Source: Pseudomonas bubulae
GTDB taxonomy: Bacteria; Pseudomonadota; Gammaproteobacteria; Pseudomonadales; Pseudomonadaceae
Direction: 5' to 3'
Length of the DNA stretch: 64,000 nucleotides
Assembly: GCF_037023725.1 (NCBI RefSeq)
Contig: NZ_CP146077.1
Location: 4,377,001 to 4,441,000, forward strand
In this document: piece by piece, positions 9,051 through 17,818 of the stretch
Position numbering within the stretch: position 1 is the stretch's first letter
Layout: each line of letters opens with the position of its first letter
The notes under the pieces: generated by a model
Database searches by the model: none
The model's input: only the letters and a program-made list of their open reading frames with translations
Told to the model about the DNA's origin: nothing
Made by a program: the position numbers and the translations under genes

Positions 9051-9988
9051 GCCCTTTTCACACGGCCGGTAACGACAGCATCGATGAACAGGCCGCCAAT
9101 TGGTTTGCACGCAACCGCAATACCCGCAACCAAGGCAGCTGCGAACAATTCAACGCCTGGCATGCCAACCCGAGTCATGCCCGGGCCTATACCGAATTTG
9201 AATCGTTGTGGGCCGACCTGGGAGAACTTGAACAGATCAACTCGCCGGTCCCCCTCCCTGCCAAGCCCCGGCGCGCACACTTTGCGCTAGCCACTGCTGC
9301 CGCCGTGCTCTGCGCCGTCTTTGCACTGAACCTGGGCGCCCCGGTGGCGCTGCATCAACAGCAGGTCAGCACACTGGCCCAAGGCGCCCGCACGATATTG
9401 CTACCCGACGGCAGTACCCTGAACGTGAATGCCAACACGCGCCTGAGCCTGGACTTCAGCGCCCACCAGCGTGACATCTATCTGGACCAGGGCCAGCTTT
9501 ACATCGAGGTCGCGGCCAACAAGGAGCAGCCGTTGGTGGTGCATGCCGGGGAGGCGCGCATACGGGTGGTCGGCACGGGGTTCGATGTACGCCGCAGTTC
9601 GCGCCAATTGGTGGTCAGCGTGGCCCACGGCGAGGTTGCGTTCATTCCAGACCCCAGGTCAGCAATGCTGCTGGGTGCACAACAACGCGCCACCTGGGAC
9701 TACAACAGGGGAGCACTTATAGAACAGACGTTGAGTGCGGGCGAAGTGGCGGGCTGGCGCAGCGGCCATCTGTCCTTTCGCAATCGCGAACTGGCCAGCC
9801 TGGTGGATGAACTGGACCTCTACCGCCCGGGCCTGATTCAGTTGGCCGACGGCCCGCTGACTGGCTACAAGGTTTCAGGCAACCTGGATGTCAGCGATCC
9901 ACTGGCACTGGTCAAAGCCCTGCCCGCCCTGATCCCGGTAAAAACCGTGCTGCTGGACAGCGGTAAAATCCGTATCGAACCACGCTAA
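9047..9988 (+). CDS. FecR-type anti-sigma / sigma regulator
   Basis: 313 residues. The N-terminal cytoplasmic part has the family DUF4880-like start (DEQAANWFARNRN...EQFNAWHANPSHARAY). One membrane segment lies at about residues 79-96. The periplasmic FecR domain (LLPDGSTLNVNANTRLSLDF, GEARIRVVGTGFDVR) receives the signal from the receptor plug. It is translationally coupled to the sigma gene by a four-base overlap. A hairpin with a T run lies directly after its stop, before the receptor gene. Confidence 0.93.
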   Translation: MSPFHTAGNDSIDEQAANWFARNRNTRNQGSCEQFNAWHANPSHARAYTEFESLWADLGELEQINSPVPLPAKPRRAHFALATAAAVLCAVFALNLGAPVALHQQQVSTLAQGARTILLPDGSTLNVNANTRLSLDFSAHQRDIYLDQGQLYIEVAANKEQPLVVHAGEARIRVVGTGFDVRRSSRQLVVSVAHGEVAFIPDPRSAMLLGAQQRATWDYNRGALIEQTLSAGEVAGWRSGHLSFRNRELASLVDELDLYRPGLIQLADGPLTGYKVSGNLDVSDPLALVKALPALIPVKTVLLDSGKIRIEPR

Positions 9989-9992
9989 AAAA

Positions 9993-10030
9993 ACATATGC
10001 GAATATTTTCCATTCGCATATGTGGTTTTT
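9993..10030 (+). terminator. hairpin with T run between anti-sigma gene and receptor gene
   Basis: ACATATGCGAAT and ATTCGCATATGT form a perfect 12-bp stem with a short loop, followed by GGTTTTTT. It lies 5 bases after the FecR-type stop and 79 bases before the receptor start, so it should separate sigma/anti-sigma transcription from the receptor, whose own promoter would lie close by. Confidence 0.75.
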
Positions 10031-10108
10031 TCATTTTGCTGCGTCTTCCTCCGGTCTGCGTTGCTAACGCATGTCTTTTTGGCCTTTGTTGCCACACCGG
10101 GGGATTTC

Positions 10109-12655
10109 ATGTTTCGCGCACCACATTGCTTCTCGCATTTGTACACCCGCCCGACACTGCTGGCGGCTTGCCTGGCGATCAGCCTGCAAGCCCACGCGGA
10201 GTCGATCCAACTGCAACTGCCAGCACAATCGCTGGCCAGTTCGCTGAGCGAGGTGGCACAGCAGGCAAAAATCCAGCTGCTGTTCGACGAAGCCCTGTTA
10301 CGCAACGTGAAAGCCCCGGCACTCAGTGGCACCTTCGAGCCACAGGAAGCCATCCAGCGCCTGCTCAAAGACACCGACTTCAGCCTTGTGCAGATCGATC
10401 GCACCTACGTCGTGCGGCCCCGGGAGTCCGGCACCACCACCAGCAACAGCCTGGAGCTGGGCGCAGTCAGTGTGGTGGGCAACGGTAGCGAGGTCGACTC
10501 CAGCAACGTCGGCAAGTCGACCATGACCCAGGAGCAAATCAACCGCTATCAGGCCAATAACATCCCCAGCCTGCTCGCCACCCTGCCAGGCATCAACCTC
10601 GGCGGCTCGCTCAAGCCCGGTGGCCAGACCATCAATATCTGGGGCATGGGAGAAGCCGAAGACGTACAAATGACCGTCGATGGCGCGACCAAAAGCGGCT
10701 TTGAACGCTACAAACAGGGCACGATTTTTATCGAACCCGAGCTGATCAAACGCCTGGAAGTCGAAAAAGGCCCCCACGATATCCACACCGGCAATGGCGG
10801 CTTCGCCGGTGTAGTGCACATGGAAACCAAGGACGCGACCGACTTGCTCGAAGAGGGCAGGAACACCGGCGCCATGCTCAAATACGGCTACAGCAGCAAC
10901 GACCATCAACAGGTCTACAGCGGCGCTGTTTACGGTCGCACCGAAGATGGTCGCGCCGACGCTCTGTTTTACTACACCAAGCGCGACGGCGACGATATGA
11001 AGCTGGCCGGTAAAATGCCCAACCCCGGCAATGTCTACCCGGTTAACCCCCAGCGTCTGCCCAATACGGCCCAGGACCTGGACGGACAACTGCTCAAGCT
11101 CAACTTGCACCTCAATGACGAACACAGTGTGGGCATGTCTTACTCGCGCTCGAACAACTATTTGTGGGTGCCCTTCTCGGCCGTGAGTTACCCGGCGCCA
11201 CCCAGCCAGGCCAACATCGACAAATTTGGTTACGACATTGCAGCGCGGCGCTACCTGTCCAACCGCTCGACAATCGACACCACCTGGTCGGCCAAATACA
11301 AGTACGAACCCCTGGACAACCCGCTGGTGGACCTGGAGGTCAAGTACTCGCACTCCAACACCGAGCAAACCGACAAGCGTGACGCCCAGGCTTACACCCA
11401 GCCCACCAGCGGCGGGCGCAAAATGGAGACCGGCTATACCGATGACATGCTCCAGGTCGAGAACATCAGCCTGTTTGCCAGCGGCCCGCTGGACCATGCA
11501 GTGACCACCGGCGTGCAATTTCGCAAGCACCAGCGTGATGTGAACATGTGGATGCCGGGCGGCATCTACGACGTCGAAAAGTACAACTACGGCCACTACC
11601 AGCCCAACTTCATGCCCCGGGGCAAGGTCGACACCAACAGCTTCTATATTCAGGACGCCATCACTTGGGGTGACTTCACCCTCACGCCGTCCATGCGCTA
11701 CGACCACGTACGCAATCGCGGCCAGGAAAACGACGCGCCGTACTATAACCACCCGGAGTTGGGTCACGACTACAGCGACAAAACCTACACCGGCTGGTCG
11801 CCTCGCCTGTCGGCCTTCTGGAAAATCACCCCGAAAACCGCCCTGTTCCTGGACTACAGCAAAACCTGGCGTGCCCCGGTGATTGACGAGCAGTACGAAG
11901 TACAAGGCGTCGGCAGCCGCACCTCCAGCAGCCTGGGCCTTGATCCGGAGCGCATCACCGGCTGGCGCGGTGGCAACATCACCACCTTCGACCAGATTTT
12001 TGGCGACAACGACCACGCCCTGGTGCGTACCACCCTGTTCCGCAACACCGTCGACGACGAGATTTTCAAGGCCACGGGCGTCGGCTGCGCCGCGCAAACC
12101 CCTACGGTCAGCATGAGCGATGCGTGCGGGCCCAACATGCCCAATTACCGCAACATTGGCAGCGTGACCATCAAGGGCTTCGAAATTGAGAGCTTCTACG
12201 AATCCACCTACGTGTTCGGATCCCTGTCATACGCATGGATGACCGGCAAACACCAAGGCGCCTACACCAACCCTTGGGGTCCCAACGTCTGGGCGCGTGA
12301 CATACCCGCGCCCAAGTGGATTGCCGTACTGGGTACCAAGATCCCGAGCCTGGATGCCCGGATTGGCTGGAAGGGAGAATTCGTACGCAAGACCGACCGC
12401 TTGCCGAGCGACAACTACTACAGCAGCCCGATCAGTGCGCTGGGCGACCGCTACTGGGACCAGTTCCCCAACGACAGCTACAACGTGCAGGGCCTGTTTG
12501 CCAACTGGAAGCCGCAGCAGCCGTACCTCAAGGGCACCGAAGTCAACTTCACCCTGGACAACATGTTCAATAAAAACTATCAGCCGATGCTCAGTGGCGA
12601 AAACGCCTACAGCCAGGGCCGCAATGCCAAGATCAGCGTGACGCGGTTCTTCTGA
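10109..12655 (+). CDS. TonB-dependent transducer receptor, heme/hemoglobin-type
   Basis: 848 residues. Signal peptide ending LQAHA (about residue 30), then a secretin/TonB short N-terminal signalling domain (IQLQLPAQSLASSLSEVAQQ...LLFDEALL...GTFEPQEAIQRLL), then a TonB-box-like LELGAVSVVG. The plug has PSLLATLPGINLGG and VEKGPHDIHTGNGGFAGVV, and the 22-strand barrel ends in the terminal Phe of KISVTRFF. The plug sequence around GGFAGVVHMETKDATDLL resembles heme/hemoglobin receptors of the HasR group, but no hemophore gene is adjacent. The signalling domain and the sigma/anti-sigma genes upstream indicate ligand-controlled expression. The start is the ATG at 10109, after GGGGGA. Confidence 0.9.
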   Translation: MFRAPHCFSHLYTRPTLLAACLAISLQAHAESIQLQLPAQSLASSLSEVAQQAKIQLLFDEALLRNVKAPALSGTFEPQEAIQRLLKDTDFSLVQIDRTYVVRPRESGTTTSNSLELGAVSVVGNGSEVDSSNVGKSTMTQEQINRYQANNIPSLLATLPGINLGGSLKPGGQTINIWGMGEAEDVQMTVDGATKSGFERYKQGTIFIEPELIKRLEVEKGPHDIHTGNGGFAGVVHMETKDATDLLEEGRNTGAMLKYGYSSNDHQQVYSGAVYGRTEDGRADALFYYTKRDGDDMKLAGKMPNPGNVYPVNPQRLPNTAQDLDGQLLKLNLHLNDEHSVGMSYSRSNNYLWVPFSAVSYPAPPSQANIDKFGYDIAARRYLSNRSTIDTTWSAKYKYEPLDNPLVDLEVKYSHSNTEQTDKRDAQAYTQPTSGGRKMETGYTDDMLQVENISLFASGPLDHAVTTGVQFRKHQRDVNMWMPGGIYDVEKYNYGHYQPNFMPRGKVDTNSFYIQDAITWGDFTLTPSMRYDHVRNRGQENDAPYYNHPELGHDYSDKTYTGWSPRLSAFWKITPKTALFLDYSKTWRAPVIDEQYEVQGVGSRTSSSLGLDPERITGWRGGNITTFDQIFGDNDHALVRTTLFRNTVDDEIFKATGVGCAAQTPTVSMSDACGPNMPNYRNIGSVTIKGFEIESFYESTYVFGSLSYAWMTGKHQGAYTNPWGPNVWARDIPAPKWIAVLGTKIPSLDARIGWKGEFVRKTDRLPSDNYYSSPISALGDRYWDQFPNDSYNVQGLFANWKPQQPYLKGTEVNFTLDNMFNKNYQPMLSGENAYSQGRNAKISVTRFF

Positions 12656-12677
12656 GTTGGCTGATCCGGCAAACCCT

Positions 12678-12768
12678 CTGTGGGAGCGGGCTTGCTCGCG
12701 ATTCCGCCGGCACGGTGTATCTGGCCGACCGCGCCGATGCCATCGCGGGCAAGCCCGGCTCCCACAGG
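12678..12768. repeat. REP doublet
   Basis: CTGTGGGAGCGGGCTTGCTC at the left and GGGCAAGCCCGGCTCCCACAG at the right, inverted, between the receptor gene and the convergent RHH gene. Confidence 0.85.
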
Positions 12769-12793
12769 TGTGTACCGCTCACACCCGCAAGCG

Positions 12794-13114
12794 CTATTGC
12801 GGGAGAGCGCGGCTACTGTTACGTGCTACCACACTCAACTCCGGCGCCTGCACCCGGCGCTGGCTCAAGTAGCGGGTGCAGCTCACGCGCAGGAACGAGG
12901 CAAAGTTGACTACTTCGCCGCGATAATCCATCACCTCTTCATAGAGCTTGGCCACCAACTGGTTGGTGGTCATGCCATCTGTTTCGGCGATTTCGCTGAG
13001 GATGTCCCAGAACTGGTTTTCCAGGCGCAAAGTGGTGACCACGCCGCAAATACGCAATGAGCGCGAACGTGACTCGTAAAGAATCGGGTCGGCTTTTACA
13101 TACAGTTCACACAT
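12794..13114 (-). CDS. ribbon-helix-helix domain protein
   Basis: 106 residues from the ATG at 13114 (GAGGG upstream); a GTG two codons earlier is also possible. The core RSLRICGVVTTLRLENQFW followed by ILSEIAETDGMTTNQLVAKL is the strand-helix-helix pattern of the RHH_4 family. These are small DNA-binding or arylsulfotransferase-associated proteins whose targets are mostly unknown. The start of the DJ-1/PfpI gene lies to the right and the two genes run in the same direction, so they may be cotranscribed, with this gene second (15 bases apart). Confidence 0.8.
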   Translation of the reverse strand: MCELYVKADPILYESRSRSLRICGVVTTLRLENQFWDILSEIAETDGMTTNQLVAKLYEEVMDYRGEVVNFASFLRVSCTRYLSQRRVQAPELSVVARNSSRALPQ

Positions 13115-13129
13115 GGTCACGCCCTCTGC

Positions 13130-13711
13130 CTACAAAGTGATTTTGGTACCCAGCAAACCCAGGAATGCCGCCAGCCACGCCGGATGTGCCGGCCACGCAG
13201 GGGCTGTGGCCAGGTTGCCTTGCACATGGGCCTTGGTCACATCGATATCGATATAAGTCCCCCCCGCCAGCCGCACTTCCGGTGCACACGCCGGGTAAGC
13301 ACTGCACTCACGGCCTTCCAGCGTGCCCGCAGCGGCCAGCAGTTGCGCACCATGGCACACTGCTGCAATTGGCTTGGCCGCCTTGTCGAAGTCACGCACT
13401 AGCTCCAGCACCTTTTCGTTCAGACGCAGGTATTCCGGCGCACGACCGCCCGGCACCAGCAGTGCGTCGTAATCGCTGGCTTTCACCTTGTCAAAGTCGA
13501 AATTCAGGGCAAACAAGTGCCCGGGCTTTTCGCTGTAAGTCTGGTCGCCTTCGAAGTCGTGGATGGCAGTGCGTACGGTCTGGCCTGCGGTTTTTCCCGG
13601 GCATACCGCATGAACCTGATGGCCGACCATCAACAGTGCCTGAAACGGCACCATCACTTCATAGTCTTCGACGTAATCGCCAACCAGCATCAGAATTTTT
13701 TTCGCTGCCAT
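13130..13711 (-). CDS. DJ-1/PfpI family protein
   Basis: 193 residues. The flavodoxin-like fold begins [19 protein letters not shown], where the acidic residue supports the catalytic Cys. The nucleophile elbow is [25 protein letters not shown] is the usual second conserved loop. The ATG at 13711 has CAGGAG upstream; the frame extends 16 codons further without family similarity. Members act as glyoxalases, deglycases or chaperones or are loosely called intracellular proteases; which applies is not decidable here. Confidence 0.92.
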   Translation of the reverse strand: MAAKKILMLVGDYVEDYEVMVPFQALLMVGHQVHAVCPGKTAGQTVRTAIHDFEGDQTYSEKPGHLFALNFDFDKVKASDYDALLVPGGRAPEYLRLNEKVLELVRDFDKAAKPIAAVCHGAQLLAAAGTLEGRECSAYPACAPEVRLAGGTYIDIDVTKAHVQGNLATAPAWPAHPAWLAAFLGLLGTKITL

Positions 13712-13826
13712 GGTGCGTGCTCCTGTGGGGTAAGACCTTGGGCCAGTAAGAGTAGCCAAGGTAACCCCTGAGCGCGCGGGCGGGTAATAGCCATGTACTA
13801 CGTTCCCGCCGGAGCTGCTTACAGGC

Positions 13827-15044
13827 TTACTTCAGCAAACCGTCTGCTTGAAGCAGGGTTTCGAGGCAGTGTTCCTGAATGTTGTAGAACGCCTTGAGTT
13901 CCTGGATTTTCACCAACAACTGCGCCGGATCGGAAGGTTCGGCACGTTTGACCGCGAGGATCATCTTGTTTTTATTGGTATGTTCCAGCGAGATAAACTC
14001 GAACACCTTGGTGTCATAGCCGCAGGCTTCGAGGTACAGCGCGCGCAGGCTGTCGGTGACCATTTCGGCCTGCTGGCCCAGGTGCAGGCCGTATTGCAGC
14101 ATCGGCTTGAGCAGCGCCGGGCTCTGGATTTGCAGGCGGATCTGTTTGTGGCAGCACGGCGAGCACATGATGATTGCCGCCCCGGAGCGAATGCCCATAT
14201 GAATCGCATAGTCGGTGGCAATATCACAGGCATGCAGGGCGATCATCACATCGATCGGGGTGGGTGCAAAACTGCGCACATCGCCGTGCTGGAAGGTCAG
14301 GCCCGGGTGCTCCAGACGCTGGGCGGCGTTATTGCACAGCGTGACCATGTCTTCACGCAGCTCAACCCCGGTCACCAGGCCTTCGGCTTGCAGGCTGTGA
14401 CGCAGGTAATCGTGAATGGCAAACGTCAGGTAACCCTTGCCCGAACCGAAATCCACCACCTTGACCGGCTGATCGAGCTTGAGCGGTGAGCTGCTCAGGG
14501 CGTGGGAAAACACCTCGATAAACTTGTTGATCTGCTTCCACTTGCGCGACATTGCCGGGATCAGTTCTTGCTGCTTATTGGTCACACCCAGGTCCGCCAG
14601 AAACGGCCGGGTCAGATCCAGAAAGCGATTTTTCTCACGATTGTGCTCAGCCGACGGCACTTCGCGCTCTTGCTGGCTTTTGCCTTTGAACAGCGAGCTT
14701 TTACCCTTTTTGCTGTATTCAAGCTGCACTTCGTCGGTCAGGGTCAGCAGGTGGGCATTTTTGAACGCTTCGGGCAGCAGACCGGCAATGATCGCCACGC
14801 CTTCGTCCAGCGGGAAATTCTTGGTGATATCGCGGGTTTTATAGCGATATACAAAGGACAGGCAAGGCTGCTCCTTGACTGTTACCTGCTTGATGATCAC
14901 CCGCTGCAATTCAGCCTCGGGGCCCACGTATTTGGCCAGCACCAGCTTGATAAAGGAATTCTGGGCCAGACCGGTTTCCAGCAGGTTCAAAAATTGCGCA
15001 CGATGATCCGGCACAGACGCGGCGGTGGTAGCAGTCACTGACAT
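13827..15044 (-). CDS. class I SAM-dependent methyltransferase, Methyltransf_32 type
   Basis: 405 residues. An N-terminal domain of about 160 residues precedes the Rossmann methyltransferase core: motif [15 protein letters not shown], acidic loop [10 protein letters not shown], then [12 protein letters not shown] and the conserved [13 protein letters not shown]. This CCH pattern is characteristic of the Methyltransf_32 family, related to eukaryotic TRMT13/METTL25-type RNA methyltransferases. An RNA substrate is therefore the best guess, by family analogy only. It is a single gene; the region after its start is AT-rich. Confidence 0.85.
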   Translation of the reverse strand: MSVTATTAASVPDHRAQFLNLLETGLAQNSFIKLVLAKYVGPEAELQRVIIKQVTVKEQPCLSFVYRYKTRDITKNFPLDEGVAIIAGLLPEAFKNAHLLTLTDEVQLEYSKKGKSSLFKGKSQQEREVPSAEHNREKNRFLDLTRPFLADLGVTNKQQELIPAMSRKWKQINKFIEVFSHALSSSPLKLDQPVKVVDFGSGKGYLTFAIHDYLRHSLQAEGLVTGVELREDMVTLCNNAAQRLEHPGLTFQHGDVRSFAPTPIDVMIALHACDIATDYAIHMGIRSGAAIIMCSPCCHKQIRLQIQSPALLKPMLQYGLHLGQQAEMVTDSLRALYLEACGYDTKVFEFISLEHTNKNKMILAVKRAEPSDPAQLLVKIQELKAFYNIQEHCLETLLQADGLLK

Positions 15045-15339
15045 TGAAAAAGGTGCCTCGGGGGTGCAGGAGGGAAAATCAGAAAACGAATGGCAGGTAT
15101 TTTAGGCGTGTTGGGCGCTCAGGGCACGGGGTAATTTCATACGGGCACGGACAGTGGCGGGTATGCAGACCTTGCCAACAATTATAAATGGTTTGTGATG
15201 TGAAAAATAATTGCAGCTCATATGAGTAGAACAGTAAGAATGCCGGCCGACATGTGAAGATCATTAACTTACACAGCACAACATGAACATTTAATAATCT
15301 AACCTTTAAAAAACCAACCAAAGTTACCAGCCTAAAAAA
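15045..15339. other. AT-rich intergenic stretch at the left edge of the foreign-looking block
   Basis: About 295 bases between the methyltransferase start and the end of the glycine-rich protein gene. Composition drops sharply from the GC-rich left flank near 15,080 onward. No terminator with a clear T run, RNA gene or reading frame with family similarity is visible. Confidence 0.6.
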
Positions 15340-16164
15340 TCACTTATGATAACTATCCCCCAGATATTTATCCCCTCCCCCATAAATATCACCACCAAAT
15401 TCAAGACTAATATCCACGCGTCCAGCACCATAACCAGACGACTCGGAAGCAGAAGATCCGAAGGGTATATATGTGCCACCGAGCACCATTTCTCCTCCTC
15501 CTCCTCCTCCTCCTCCTCCTATCACGACACTATTACTTTCATTGCTCACAACCACCGAAGAAGGCAACAACTCACCCGTCGTCGCCACCCAATTACAAGA
15601 AAAAATCTTATTGGCATAAGCCGTTCTTAGCGTGTTCCGATCTACGATGCGCATATCTGGCGCGCACATATAATCAAGATAACTATCACCTCTATTATTT
15701 CTAAAGAAATCGTCAGCAGCAGCCATCACATTCCCGAAAATATCTGAGTGGTAAATTGACAACAAACCTGTCGCAATAGCAGCTACAGCTAAAGACCCAA
15801 CAAAAAAAGCCCCCGCACCGGACAAAACAACAAATGTTCCAACAACCCCAACTCCATTACCCAGTAGACTATACAGCTCACCCTTTTTAACTTCACGCCC
15901 AGCCTTCACATCCATCCCCACCTTCAGGAATGTAATAGTTCCCGCGATAATATTCCCTGGCAGACTAATTATTGGCACGTAGGGGCCCGCCAGTTTAGTC
16001 ACCGAAGTAACACTCGCCACAACCGCACCTGTCTGGGCTGACTGAGTCAGTAGTGCTGCCCCCTCATTATTGGTTACAAGCTGATCTGATACGGCAACCG
16101 CTCCCGAGCCCACGATAACACCATCATCAATAACACCTATTATTATTTCAATTTTACCTGCCAT
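15340..16164 (-). CDS. unidentified protein with hydrophobic centre and polyglycine tract
   Basis: 274 residues, not recognised. No signal peptide. There are two hydrophobic stretches, about 60-80 and 103-137 (GNGVGVVGTFVVLSGAGAFF...), then a polar region with three cysteines. A run of nine glycines follows at residues 216-224, and a Gly/Ser/Tyr-rich tail continues to the end. The nine Gly codons are identical GGA triplets (a triplet microsatellite at 15493-15519). The gene is AT-rich relative to the chromosome and lies 3 bases after the 2OG oxygenase gene, so the two are surely cotranscribed. It could be a secreted or modified structural protein or a toxin-like protein; no function is assigned. 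Confidence 0.6.
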   Translation of the reverse strand: MAGKIEIIIGVIDDGVIVGSGAVAVSDQLVTNNEGAALLTQSAQTGAVVASVTSVTKLAGPYVPIISLPGNIIAGTITFLKVGMDVKAGREVKKGELYSLLGNGVGVVGTFVVLSGAGAFFVGSLAVAAIATGLLSIYHSDIFGNVMAAADDFFRNNRGDSYLDYMCAPDMRIVDRNTLRTAYANKIFSCNWVATTGELLPSSVVVSNESNSVVIGGGGGGGGGEMVLGGTYIPFGSSASESSGYGAGRVDISLEFGGDIYGGGDKYLGDSYHK

Positions 16165-16167
16165 CAG

Positions 16168-16752
16168 CTATTCCTCAATTATTGTTTTAAATGCCAGGGT
16201 CATCCTGACTTGATCACATGTATTTGAAGGTGATCGTGCGGCATGGGGGATTCGCCCGTCGAACACCACCATACGCCTTGGTTTCGGCAATACCGCCTTG
16301 ATAATATGCTCTTTAGTGTCATTGTAAAAAACCAGTTCACCACCCCAAGAGGTCGGCCAGTGCTCATTACAAAATACAACAATCGTTAATCCGGGATGTA
16401 CTTTATTGTCTCGATGAATGATCGTATCTTGACCAAACGTCTGTCCGTTCGCATAAACGCCTAACAAAGTAATTTTAAAATCATGCAATGCCAGAAATCG
16501 CTCCCACACATGGGTTAAAAAACTCCAAGGCTTATTCCCCCTCAACTCCTCAAGGCTTGACTGAACTAGCGGGCGACCCTTACCTGCAATAAACACGTGC
16601 CAGCAGGGCCTCACAGAGGACGAATTTTCATAGCTTGGCCAGTTATAGCGCCACACTTCACCCTTAAGCTGAATAGCGATCGCCTTCTCTTCAGCTTCAG
16701 TCAAGAAATCATCAACTACATAAATACCTCCCTCAACCTCCCCTATTGCCAT
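16168..16752 (-). CDS. 2OG-Fe(II) oxygenase (prolyl-hydroxylase-like)
   Basis: 194 residues from the ATG at 16752, chosen for AGGAG eight bases upstream. The double-stranded beta-helix shows the iron triad H113-x-D115 (DTIIHRDNKVHP) and H170 (FDGRIPHAARSP), with R183 (QVRMTLAFK) placed to bind 2-oxoglutarate. GGELVFYND is the typical strand before the distal histidine. Enzymes of this type hydroxylate amino acids, small molecules or protein side chains using O2 and 2-oxoglutarate. The substrate is unknown. It overlaps the upstream membrane protein gene by 20 bases and directly precedes the glycine-rich protein gene. Confidence 0.82.
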   Translation of the reverse strand: MAIGEVEGGIYVVDDFLTEAEEKAIAIQLKGEVWRYNWPSYENSSSVRPCWHVFIAGKGRPLVQSSLEELRGNKPWSFLTHVWERFLALHDFKITLLGVYANGQTFGQDTIIHRDNKVHPGLTIVVFCNEHWPTSWGGELVFYNDTKEHIIKAVLPKPRRMVVFDGRIPHAARSPSNTCDQVRMTLAFKTIIEE

Positions 16753-17284
16753 CAACCATACTCCTGCAATAATACCGATTCCAAATACCACACCTGAACA
16801 TGAAAAAACCGCAATAACTTAAAGCCAGGCACGACAACACAATCGCAAGGTAATTACCACCATTGTTATATCGCACCCACCACTCAATCTGCTTACGACT
16901 CACCATCAATCGAAGTTCATCATCATACACAGCCCATACAAATTCACTCTCACCACTAGCATCTACAGCCACCCACAACTTTTTATGCTTCTGAACATCC
17001 AACAACCTTGCATCCTCACTGGAGAACTCAACCCTGTACTTATAACCCCCTTCATCTTGCCCCACAGTAAAATACAAAAAAGCTGACGACTTCGACCGAT
17101 CCAAAGGATGGGTAACATATGCGCTGCGCAGCACCAACTTTTTCGGTTCCGGCGGCACTTCCACCCTCGCATCCCACATCATCACACCAAGCCCCAGCAT
17201 AAACAGGCAACTCAACGCCATCACAACCAAATCCACACGGGTCGCCACATAATCAAGCGGTATATATAAAGACAGCTTTTTCAT
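16733..17284 (-). CDS. membrane protein with two transmembrane segments
   Basis: 183 residues from the ATG at 17284, which has a strong GAGGTGAGG just before it. There are two hydrophobic segments, around residues 20-38 (VVMALSCLFMLGLGVMM) and 146-165 (YLAIVLSCLALSYCGFFMF). Between them is an approximately 105-residue domain, probably periplasmic, with beta-rich text (KYRVEFSSEDARLLDV, LWVAVDASGESEFVWAV). No family is recognised. It is the first gene of the three-gene AT-rich operon. In that position an immunity or transport role is conceivable but not shown. Confidence 0.65.
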   Translation of the reverse strand: MKKLSLYIPLDYVATRVDLVVMALSCLFMLGLGVMMWDARVEVPPEPKKLVLRSAYVTHPLDRSKSSAFLYFTVGQDEGGYKYRVEFSSEDARLLDVQKHKKLWVAVDASGESEFVWAVYDDELRLMVSRKQIEWWVRYNNGGNYLAIVLSCLALSYCGFFMFRCGIWNRYYCRSMVDGNRGG

Positions 17285-17370
17285 CCTCACCTCTTGCGCA
17301 CTTGATCTAAAAATAAACTTCAACACCTGACATAGCAACCCTACCGATGTAGGGGGCCCGCAAGCCCATA

Positions 17371-17562
17371 TTAACCTTCACCCATACGGCCAATCTCCAC
17401 TACTAACTCCATACGACTTCCGACACTGTACTTGCGCAGCAATGAAGACACATGATCCCGCACCGTAAAACCACTAATACGCAACTGTTGCGCTATCTTC
17501 TTGTTCGTGCGCCCCTGCAAAAGCAAATCAAGCACTTCTTTCTCCCTGTGCGTAAGCTTCAA
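17371..17562 (-). CDS. stand-alone LuxR/NarL-type helix-turn-helix protein
   Basis: 63 residues from a TTG at 17562: KLTHREKEVLDLLLQGRTNK...QLRISGFTVRDHVSSLLRKY, a full GerE/LuxR DNA-binding domain. The frame stays open about ten codons further upstream (KWFGRKG), which also looks like the linker of a LuxR protein, then meets an in-frame TGA. It is therefore either a genuine HTH-only regulator with an unusual start or the 3' remnant of a larger regulator. It reads toward the AT-rich operon, 86 bases upstream of its first gene, and may control it. Confidence 0.6.
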   Translation of the reverse strand: MKLTHREKEVLDLLLQGRTNKKIAQQLRISGFTVRDHVSSLLRKYSVGSRMELVVEIGRMGEG

Positions 17563-17818
17563 CCCTTTTCTCCCAAACCATTTAATTTCTCACGGAAAAG
17601 CACCCAACAAAAACGCTCAAACACAACCTAGCCATCATTCAAAAAAATGACAACACAGTTTTTCACAACAATGAAAATTATAATCAGAAGAAATTTATAT
17701 CACGACCCAGCAAGAACTTACTTACGGACAGACAAGAATAAAACCATAAAGATAACTTTACAAAAGCCCGACACTTCTCATCAAAGTGTCGGAAATATCA
17801 AAGCCACTAAGAAAATGA
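17563..17818. other. AT-rich intergenic region, right edge of the foreign-looking block
   Basis: 256 bases without a convincing gene between the HTH protein and the TPM-domain gene. Composition returns to GC-rich at about 17,840. CGACACTTCTCATCAAAGTGTCG near 17,770-17,793 is a short hairpin that could end transcription from the TPM genes. Confidence 0.5.
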
